From NCBI RefSeq assembly GCF_963678845.1, contig NZ_OY787464.1, positions 124,001-188,000 on the forward strand: DNA of 64,000 nucleotides. Reading direction: 5' to 3'. Below, one piece after another: positions 1 to 8,300 of the stretch. Origin of the DNA: an uncultured Bacteroides sp. (GTDB lineage: Bacteria; Bacteroidota; Bacteroidia; Bacteroidales; Bacteroidaceae). Under the pieces are notes generated by a model. The model was not told the origin of the DNA, ran no database searches, and saw nothing but the letters and a program-made list of their open reading frames with translations. Position 1 is the first letter of the stretch. Every line of letters starts with the position of its first letter. Position numbers and translations under genes: made by a program.

Positions 1-1453
1 TAGTAGCAATTATATTTACATAAATTTGTCTAATTAGCTGATTATCATTATATTTGTTCCATATTAGAACACGATAATGACAGAAGCGGAAGTAATAGCC
101 CTACAGCAAGAGAATGAACGTCTGAAGAACTTGGTAAACAGCCTTGAAAGTCAGCTTGCGTGGCTCCGTAAGAAAGTTTTTGGCAGTATGAGCGAGAAAC
201 ACCTTCCGCTTAATCCTGATGAGCTTCAACTGAATTTGTTTCCCGAGCAGATGAGTGACGATCAGAAGGCAAGGCTTGAAGCTGAAGTCTCTGCAGAACA
301 GAAGAACATAGACAAGATTATAGGTCGAACAAAGGAGAAACCTTCCAGAAAACCTCTTGATACATCCAAACTGCCAGTCAGGGAAGAGCATATATATCCG
401 CAAGGAATAAACGCAGATGAATACAGTGAACTTACTCCTGAAATAAGCGATTCTCTTGAAAGAATACCAGCAATGGTATACATCAGAAGAATAATACGCC
501 ATAAGTATGTACTCAAATCTGATATACAGATAAAAAGTCCCGAAAGGAAAGCCTTTGAAATCGCTCCTATGCCGTTAGCTCCTGTTGACAAGTGCATTGC
601 AGGCGCATCTGTCCTGACAGATATCATACTTGACAAGTTCATGTATCACCTTCCCTTTTACAGGGTCATTCAAAAGTACCGTGAAAGTTGCATTGTCTTC
701 AATGACTCTACCATGAATGGTTGGTTCAGTGCCACATGCGAAAGGATAAAGCCACTGTATGACATTTTAAAGTCAGAGATACTCTCAAGTGAATATATCC
801 AGGTTGATGAGAGTACGATTCCTGTGATTGACAATGAAAAACATCGTACGGTAAAGGGCTATATGTGGTGCGTGAGAGACGCATTGCATGGATCGGTATG
901 CTTCAGCTATGACTTCGGTTCAAGAAGCAAGGCTACAGCACACAGACTTCTGCTTGGTTATCATGGAAATGTACAGGTTGATGGCTATAATGTATATGAT
1001 GACTTTGAAAAGATTGAAGGTATAACACTCTATGGATGCTGGGCTCATGCACGACGTAAATTTGTAGAAGCCCTTGATGAGGATAATCAGAAAGCTACAC
1101 AAGGTCTTGTATATATCAATAAGCTGTATCATATCGAGAGTGTAGCCGATGATATGAAACTGACAGCAGATCAGAGAAAAGACAAACGTAAGACTGAAGC
1201 ATATCCAATTATCTGTGAGTTTGAAAAATGGCTTGGAGATACATGGTTGAAAGTACTTCCAGGCAGCAGAATGGGGAAAGCTATACAATATAATTATACA
1301 CTCCTGCCACGTCTTGCCCGTTATGTAAATGAAGGAAGAATCAATATAGATAACAACCTTATCGAAAATGCAATAAGGCCTTTAGCCATCGGCAGGAAAA
1401 ACTATCTTTTCTGTGGAAATGACGACTCAGCAGTACGTGCAGCAATAATTTAT

Positions 1454-2749
1454 GGTTCATCCGACAAATGCGTAGTTCTTCTCATGCATTGCCAAAATTT
1501 TAAGTTCAAAAAACCTTTGATCTCTATATCCATATGCTTGTCTTTTCATTGTTTTGATTTTGTTATTAATACCTTCCAATTTTCCTGTTGATATATGATA
1601 ATCATACCATGCTAAGATTCCCCACTTATGAGCTTTTAGTGTATTTGCAAAGGTTGTAAGTTTGGGGATTTTGGCTTGATATGCCTGTTCTATCCAAGCG
1701 TCCAATTCTTTGATAGCCTGCTCTTTATTTACTTGTGTCCATATTTCTTTCAAACTTTCTTTCAGATAGTATGCTTTCATCAAGGGCTCATTCAGCTTCA
1801 AGGCATTGTCAAGTCTGGACTTGAATTGGTTATCAAAGATATCTTTGCCATTGCATAGTAATAGCCATCTAGTTCCTTTAAACACTTTTCGTTTATTCAG
1901 ATCCTTTTCCTCTCTGTAAACACTTCTACGTATTTCATCCAAAGCATCATTCATGAGTTTGACTACATGAAAGTGATCAAATACCAGAGTTGCTTCAGGT
2001 ATATTCGTCATGACAGCTGAAACAAAAGTTGGAGATAGATCTGTAGCAACGGCCTTGATGACAGCATCGGATTTCTTTAGTTTCTTCCAAAAAACATCCA
2101 GAGAATCAGCACCTTTTCCATCGCCTATATATACGACTTGTCCTGTAAGAAGGTTTACTACGATTGTTTTGTAGACATGACCTTTTGCAACTGCGAACTC
2201 ATCAATGCCAATATATTCAAGTTCGCTCAGGTCAGGGCATCCATAATGTCGCTGTAGATAACGTTTCTGGATATCCTTTACCGTATCCCAGGAAAGATGA
2301 AGGAAATGAGCAACATCCTTTATAGTACCTAAACGGGAGAGTTCAACTACAAGGCGAGCCAGGCGATTCGTATAAGAACGCTTGCCTGTAATAAAATGAA
2401 TATTCTCCTGACGAATGCAATGACAATCTTTGCATTCTAAACGCTGAACTTTCATTTCTAAAAATACAGGTTTATGTCCTATGGGTACTCCGCGAAAACG
2501 ACGAATAGTACTACCGGAGCGAATAAAGTGCCGACTCTTACAACAAGGACAACGAAGTTTTTCGGAACGGGTTTGGACTTCAAAGATAATACTCTTATCT
2601 TCGTAGCGTACGCGGGAGCATTCTTGCTCACAAACGCCAAAGGCGTGGTACAGAAAGCTGGTATTCATAATATTGTTTGATTGGACTCTACAATATAATG
2701 ATTTACCAGCTTATTTTTATATAGCAACTACGCATTTGTCGGATGAACC
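1454..2749. mobile_element. Complete ISL3-family insertion sequence, 1296 bp
   Basis: Perfect 24-bp terminal inverted repeats lie at 1454-1477 (starting GGTTCATCCGACAAATGCG) and 2726-2749. Direct copies of TAATTTAT at 1446-1453 and 2750-2757 are the 8-bp target duplication expected of ISL3 elements. The single transposase gene is on the minus strand and its stop codon lies inside the left inverted repeat. Ends, duplication and transposase frame are all intact, so this looks like a recent and possibly still mobile insertion. Confidence 0.97.
1457..2668 (-). CDS. ISL3-family transposase
   Basis: A 403-residue DDE transposase, full length for the ISL3 family. The N-terminus has a zinc-finger pattern (CPCC at about residues 40-43, then CKDCHC near 79-84) and a helix-turn-helix around TIKDVAHFLHLSWDTVKDIQ. 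The catalytic acidic residues are visible in YIGIDEFAVAKG, VFDHFHVVKLM and the C-terminal GKLEGINNKIKTMKRQAYG. The start is the ATG just inside the right inverted repeat and the stop codon overlaps the left repeat. It lies opposite to the IS66 transposase gene it interrupts. No frameshift or missing motif was seen. Confidence 0.96.
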   Translation of the reverse strand: MNTSFLYHAFGVCEQECSRVRYEDKSIIFEVQTRSEKLRCPCCKSRHFIRSGSTIRRFRGVPIGHKPVFLEMKVQRLECKDCHCIRQENIHFITGKRSYTNRLARLVVELSRLGTIKDVAHFLHLSWDTVKDIQKRYLQRHYGCPDLSELEYIGIDEFAVAKGHVYKTIVVNLLTGQVVYIGDGKGADSLDVFWKKLKKSDAVIKAVATDLSPTFVSAVMTNIPEATLVFDHFHVVKLMNDALDEIRRSVYREEKDLNKRKVFKGTRWLLLCNGKDIFDNQFKSRLDNALKLNEPLMKAYYLKESLKEIWTQVNKEQAIKELDAWIEQAYQAKIPKLTTFANTLKAHKWGILAWYDYHISTGKLEGINNKIKTMKRQAYGYRDQRFFELKILAMHEKNYAFVG

Positions 2750-2928
2750 TAATTTATTCCTTAATAAGTTCCTGTAAGGCTGCCGGAGTTGATCCAAGAG
2801 AATGGATGACTGATATCTTAAGAAAATTACCTGTATACAAAGAATCAAAGATGGATATCAAGGAGCTATTACCAAGGAACTGGAAAAACAGGACTGATTC
2901 TTCAAATTGAAACCAACTCGAATAAAAT

Positions 2929-2985
2929 AGTCCCAACTAGCATCAAGTTTGTTCAACTTGGAAGAACTTGATGCTAGTTGGGACT
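2929..2985. repeat. 21-bp perfect inverted repeat downstream of IS66 tnpC
   Basis: Arms at 2929-2949 (starting AGTCCCAACTAGCATCAAG) and 2965-2985 are exact reverse complements separated by 15 bases. The structure sits 18 bp after the tnpC stop and about 35 bp inside the inferred IS66 right end, so it is probably part of the IS. It could act as a transcript-ending hairpin, although only a short ATTT follows, or as a transposase or host-factor site. Confidence 0.7.
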
Positions 2986-3019
2986 TATTTGTGATTATAC
3001 GTACTTAACCGAAGGCTTA

Positions 3020-3501
3020 CTATTAATCGTACCTTATGGAATTGAAATTTAATATCATCTTTCATGTTATAGATATAATCATTACTATTAATCGTACCTT
3101 ATGGAATTGAAATGGTGTTGTTATGGGTATGCATTATTTCCTTCCTTTCTATTAATCGTACCTTATGGAATTGAAATATTATTGTGACATCTCCAACGGT
3201 TGCCTGATCCATTGTCTATTAATCGTACCTTATGGAATTGAAATGACAGAATAGTTCAACACAGCATGTTGAACGTGACTATTAATCGTACCTTATGGAA
3301 TTGAAATTAAAGTTTAAGATAGAGTTAGATGAAAAGTATCATAACTATTAATCGTACCTTATGGAATTGAAATAAGGACGAAGGCAAGACGGACAAGTAA
3401 ATGCTCCTCTATTAATCTACCTTATGGAATTGAAATAAACAATACGATGATCAGTTGAAAGCTCATTTCGGTCTATTAATCGTACTTTATGGAATTGCAG
3501 T
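3020..3501 (+). CRISPR. CRISPR array, 8 repeats and 7 spacers, no adjacent cas genes
   Basis: The 29-nt repeat begins CTATTAATCGTACC and ends TATGGAATTGAAAT. Copies start at 3020, 3085, 3149, 3216, 3279, 3345, 3409 and 3473. Spacers are 34-38 nt and all different. Copy 7 lacks one base (ATTAATCTACC). Copy 8 has three mismatches, including a decayed GCAGT end. A degenerate terminal repeat marks the leader-distal side, so the leader should be on the left, where the IS66 end sits directly against copy 1. The ATTGAAAT 3' end resembles repeats of Bacteroides type I/III systems, from memory. No cas gene is in the window. Confidence 0.95.
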
Positions 3502-3701
3502 AAAGTTCAAAGGAGCTTTTGGATATAATCTAGCAAAGAAATAATAGTGATAGATTGATGAAATCTAGTAGGATAAATATTTCAAGTTTTTACTAAAAAT
3601 ACACTCTACATTACTACCTCTTGTTAGAAAAATATTTTTATCTTTGTAAATATATGGTGAGATCAAAAACTCATCTATAACCAGCAAAGAAGTCTAAAAC
3701 A
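3502..3701. other. Intergenic region after the CRISPR array
   Basis: No gene is supported here. A TATCTTTG sequence at 3639-3646 fits the Bacteroides -7 box, 56 bp before the ATG at 3702, and is the probable promoter of the broken ATP-binding gene that follows. No correctly spaced TTG -33 element is visible. Confidence 0.5.
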
Positions 3702-5122
3702 ATGAGCACAGAAACCAACAAAATAAACCAACAAAATAAAGCAACTGATAAAGCAAGGTGAGGGGCAGGAGATAGAGTTCAAAGAATCTTATTCATCACT
3801 GACGCGTTCGGTGTTTGAAACAATCTGTGCTTTCTTGAACCGCAAAGGGGGAACCATCTTATTGGGAGTAGCTGATAATGGAAACATAGTCGGCGTAAAA
3901 GAAGATACGGTTCAGGATCAGCTCGACACGTTGGCACGGGATATGAACAATCCTCAGATCATTTCTCCCACTTTCTTTCTTGCCACGGATGTGGTAGAGA
4001 TTGACGGAAAAACAATCATTTACATATTTGTGCCCGAAAGCTCGCAACCACATGCATACAAGGGGGCTTATTATGACCGCAAGGAAGACGGCGATTTTAA
4101 ATTGGCTAACCAGCAACTGATAACGAATCTATTTCTGCGCAAGCAAGATGGGTACACAGAAAACAAAGTGTTTCCGTTTCTGCAAATGGAGGACTTTGAA
4201 ACGGAACTGTTTGATACGGTACGTAACTTAGCTCGGTTAACACGGGCAGATCATCCCTGGATTAACATGACTAACGAAGAAATATTGGTTTCGGCACGCA
4301 TGAGATTAAGGGATTCTTATACCGGAAAGGAAGGCTATACTCTTGCTGCAGCGCTGATGTTTGGAAAGGAAAATACATTGGCAAGTGTTCTGCCTCACTA
4401 TAAAACGGACGCTCTTTGCCGAAAGGAAGATGTGGAGAGGTATGACGATCGTGATGATATTCGTTGCAATCTGATGGGAGCGTATTCCCGTTTGCTGGCT
4501 TTTATTCGTAAGCATCTGCCCGACAGATTTTATCTGGAAGGAAATCAGCGTATGAGTATCCGGGAATTGATATTTCGTGAGGTTGTGGCAAACCTTTTGG
4601 TGCACAGAGAGTTCTCGAACGCTTATCCGGCCTACCATGACTATTTACAAGAATGAGGTGGTAACGGAGAATTGGAGCCGTCCTTATGTAATGGGGCGCA
4701 TCAACCTGGAAAACTTAAAACCGCATCCAAAGAATCCTACTATAGCCAACTTCTTCAAACAACTGGGATGGGTAGAGGAACTTGGATCAGGAGTTAGGAA
4801 AATGTATAAGTATTGTCCTATTTATGTGAATGGTGCATTGCCTGTTATTGAAGAAGGGGATGTTTTTAAACTTACAATTAAATATGAAGCTGGTGATGGA
4901 CCTGTAAATATGCCTTTAAGTGATAATGAAATATCGATTATTTCTCTTTTAAAAGTTACACCAGGAATGAATAGAGAAGAAATTTCTATAGTTCTAAACA
5001 AGGGACGTACATCGGTATATCGCTATATAACGTCACTTAAGAAGAAAGGGCTAATAGAGTTTAGGGGAGCTGATAAAACAGGGGGATATTACATTATAAC
5101 TGATAATGAAAAAGATAAATAA
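3702..5122 (+). pseudogene. AlbA_2 / RecG-like ATP-binding transcriptional regulator, two frameshifts
   Basis: Family members have an N-terminal AlbA_2 (Schlafen-like) domain, a GHKL-like ATPase region (HATPase_c_4) and a C-terminal winged helix. All parts are readable but in three frames. ATG 3702 opens MSTETNKINQQNK; an extra base near 3740 is needed to reach QGEGQEIEFKES, then ETICAFLNRKGGTILLGV. The frame breaks again near 4631 after HREFSNAYPA, where one extra base separates it from TIYKNEVVTENWSRP, GWVEELGSGVRKMYKY and a C-terminal helix-turn-helix (REEISIVLNKGRTSVYRYI). Both lesions are +1. Without correction the longest products run 3811-4656 (GTG start) and 4577-5122. This is a decayed gene unless the two shifts are sequencing errors. 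Confidence 0.85.
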
Positions 5123-5386
5123 CTTTGGAAATGAATAACTGTAAATTCAAGCCTTACGTCTGGATGATATTCGACTATAAGGGCGCTTCGGCTATTGGAA
5201 GAACCATATATGGACAAAACAAAGATGGATTTCAGAAAAGCAGAATGTAGTAAATGTTCCTGTATATTATGTTATTCCTATTGCGTTTAAACTTTCTTCG
5301 AAATAATGCATACGCTAAAAGAATTATTTAGATATCCAAGGTGGTGAAGCAACTTTTGAAAAAGGAGGAAATCTTATAATCTCAGC
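5123..5386. other. Gene-free stretch, possible gene remnant
   Basis: About 260 bp between the decayed ATP-binding gene and the end of tamB. A 39-codon frame from the ATG at 5131 and a short run reading NVPVYYVIPIAFKLSSK look protein-like but match nothing I recognise. No terminator hairpin was seen. It may be debris of an eroded gene. Confidence 0.4.
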
Positions 5387-8300
5387 TTATCGTTCCCGCT
5401 TTTTCTTAGACTGAGGAACATTCTGAACTTTAGGTTCGGGTGCTATGGAATCCTTTGGCTGAACAAGTTGCTTTTTCTTCTTGCGGTTCCAGGGTAGCAA
5501 GTCATTCCAGGTATCGAAGTCCTTTTTATACATGATACCAAGGCCTTGTGTGTTTAGCGTGGTACGGGTATAATAACGGTCGTTTGCCTGATTATAGGCT
5601 TTCATACGAATCTCATTAGTAAGCAGATACTCGAGGTCGAAGTTGCCTACAAAGTTAGTTGTTACGGTAGGGTTCTCTCTATATCCAAAGTTTCCGTTAA
5701 TCAACAGACGGTTGTTTAACAGCTGTCCGGAAAGCATGCCTTCAAATTCCATATTAGTCCACCCGTTAGTACCTGTAGTGCCATTGACGCCAATGTTCCA
5801 GTTATTATTATTAATAACCTGAGACAGCATGTTGTTAAGCTGTCCGGATACGGTGGAAGATAACACAGAGGTCATGGCATTGGAATTTTGTGTAGCCGTT
5901 GAATAGTCCGGTGTATAGAACTTACCGATACCCAGCAGGTAAAGCGTTTGCATGCTTATCTGATCTTCCGTGCTGATTACGTTTTGAATAATACGTTTTT
6001 TCTCTTCACTTTCACTAGGAAGCTCAATGCCTAACTTTACCGTTGGGTGAAGCAGATTGCCGCTGATGTCCATGATGCAGTTTACTTTTACGTTAGATTT
6101 CTTAAGCTCGTCTGGAACCTCAGAACCTAAATCACTTAAGGAAACTGAGTTTACTGTGTAAGCGGCTTTTATATCCAGATTGGCATTTAGCGGACTGCCA
6201 TTGAAGTTGATGCTACTGCCCGAGCTGATGTTAAAGTCTTTACGGATAACCTCCTGAAAGCTGAACTTATATGTTCCGCGATCAATGGTATAGTTACCAA
6301 ACATCTTTACGTCTCCCTTATTATAATATTCCACTCGCATGTTTCCTGAGCCTTTTCCTATGATGTAGTCATTGGCAACTGGATCGGTCACAATCTTCAT
6401 TGATGCATCTGGTGTAGCATCAATCAACATATTCAGGCGGATATCCATGGCGGATGATTCGGCTTCCTTTTCCATGTGTTTTAAGAAGTAATCAACAACA
6501 ACAGTTGTGTCTTCCTGAACTTTGCGTTTCGGTGTTTTGTCAACGAAGGTAACAAACTGGTTGCTCACTGCCGATGAGGTGTTGGCAAGCATGTAAACAA
6601 AGCTGGTGTTTCGGTTGGTGCTCATGGCAACATCTACGTTCAGGCCCGAGTTGTCTCCTGAAAGCGAAGCATTTCCTGTGCCATATACTGTGCCATAGAA
6701 AGGCATGTCGGGGGTTTCTTTGGTGTTATATACCAGCATGTTTTTCGCATCCATCTGGAAATGATAATTCATGTTCTTAAAGTGTTCATGGCGCACATAG
6801 CCGCTAACCACTCCGGTGTGACCTTCCGGGTCAAGTACTTTGGCATTCTTTAAAGAAATCTCAGTAGGAATGAGGCGTACCGAATCTTTCAGGGCAAAGG
6901 TGGTGTTGAGCACATTAACCTTGAAGGAGGCATCGGCTAAAGCTGATCCTTCCAGGGTGAGTGCCTTGAATAACCCGAATAATCGGATATGTCCCGTGGC
7001 TCGTCCTTTGATGTTGGAGGCTATACTTTGCAGATAGGTGTTCAGAAAAGCAACATTGGTGTTTTTTGCATTAATGTCAAGATCCAGACCTGCTTTCTTA
7101 GGGAATATGTACCCTTGTACATTGGATTCTGAAACGTTTGGCTCTTTAATTTTTGCATTCAGGAAGATGCCTTCTTTTTCTTTGTCCCACTCTCCGTATA
7201 CATTCATGTCACCAAGCACGCCTTTGTTAAACGCAAAGTTCTTAACGAAAAGCTGAGTGTTCATAATAGGGCTTTTCATTACCTGATTCATATACATGGT
7301 GCCGGTTGCATGGCCTGTTAAATCAACCGATTTGAGATTTACAATATCAAATACATATCCTATATTGATGTCTTTTAATTCTACTTTTACAGTGTCATTA
7401 ATATTTTTGGTAGCCTTTCCGTTGATGCGCAGATATTGATCTTTATGCTTGAACAGGAAATTATCAACATATACTCTTCCCGAATCTAATTCGATGTGAG
7501 AGGGGTGGATATTCCAAACTGTATCATTTAAAATAACTTCTGTGGGCTCTATGTCTATCTTGGCCTGGAGAATAGGATTTGCTCCTGCTGTTTTAAAGAA
7601 GTTGGTGATGGAAGAGAACTTGCCACTGTATGTTTGAACGGCATTGTTTCCCCAATTTATTGATGTATGAACTTTATCGTTCTGCGCCAAAGCTTCTACT
7701 GACAAATTGACTGTGGAGCCGTTCTTTAATCTGTTATTTGCCCTGACCTGACATTTAAATTGTTTGTCGGCACTTTCACAAAGAACCATCCCTGATTCAA
7801 AAAACATATTCTTATATTGTACGCTGGGAAAGTATCCGTCAATTTTAAGTGTATGATCGTTATCATTAAAATAACCTTTTATTGAGCTCTGCTTGTATAC
7901 ACTTAAAGGTATATCAAAAACGGTGGGCAGAATATCTGTGTTATAAATGTGTATGTCAAAGCTGAAATCGTTGTGCGGATCTTTATATTTCTTGTTTACT
8001 GTAAGCAATGAAGGGATATATCTTTGCACAGTTTTCATAATACTCACCGGAATTGTTTGGTATGAGTAGTTGCCTTCTACTTTTGCTTTTAAGAACTCAG
8101 AGTTTAGCTCCAGACTTTTTTTACCATCAATTCTTTTTGCAGCAATATTCAGGTTGTTCATGAAGTATTTCTTCTCCGGACTCACAAAGGCAAAGCTGTC
8201 TACATTGATTTGTCCAATCATGTCATCAATGGAGCGTCCGGTAAAATCGGCATCTATACTTAAAGAAAATTTAGCTTCTTTGTATTTGTTGGTAAGGTGC

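Larger units (their letters stand above)
77..2910 (+). pseudogene. tnpC: IS66 transposase (TnpC), split by an ISL3 insertion
   Basis: Encodes the DDE transposase of IS66 elements. The N-terminus (from about residue 6) is a leucine-rich coiled coil, followed by the KVFGSMSEK region, a linker, and the catalytic core with QVDEST, QVDGYNVYDD, the GCWAHARRKF signature and the C-terminal IDNNLIENAIRPLAIGRKN block carrying the catalytic Glu. The reading frame is intact to codon TAT at 1451-1453, where the ISL3 element enters. Removing 1454-2757 (the element plus one 8-bp target copy) restores the frame, which then runs through SLISSCKAAGVDPREWMTDI to a TGA at 2908-2910. As it stands, translation runs on into ISL3 DNA and stops at 1591, losing the last ~50 native residues. 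The insertion should inactivate this copy. Confidence 0.93.
1..3020 (+). mobile_element. IS66-family insertion sequence, right part; left end outside window
   Basis: The element contains the IS66 transposase gene (77-2910), itself interrupted by an ISL3-family element. The right end is inferred at 3020. Read inward from there the strand starts GTAAGCCTTCGG, which fits the GTAA-type inverted-repeat tip known for IS66 elements. That tip falls on the first base of the first CRISPR repeat, so the element appears inserted in or at the edge of the array. The left end, and the tnpA/tnpB genes expected upstream, lie outside the window. Bases 1-76 hold no gene I can name. The family call is firm; the exact right boundary is an inference because the left inverted repeat cannot be compared. 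Confidence 0.75.

Noticed and set aside
262..642. 126-codon minus-strand frame inside IS66 tnpC
   Set aside because: Shadow of the IS66 transposase on the opposite strand, with no recognisable domain.
2474..2680. 68-codon plus-strand frame across the ISL3 transposase start
   Set aside because: It lies antisense to a well-supported transposase and ends inside the IS; no motif.
5131..5251. 39-codon frame between the decayed ATPase gene and tamB as a real small gene
   Set aside because: No recognisable motif or promoter; more likely debris of an eroded gene.
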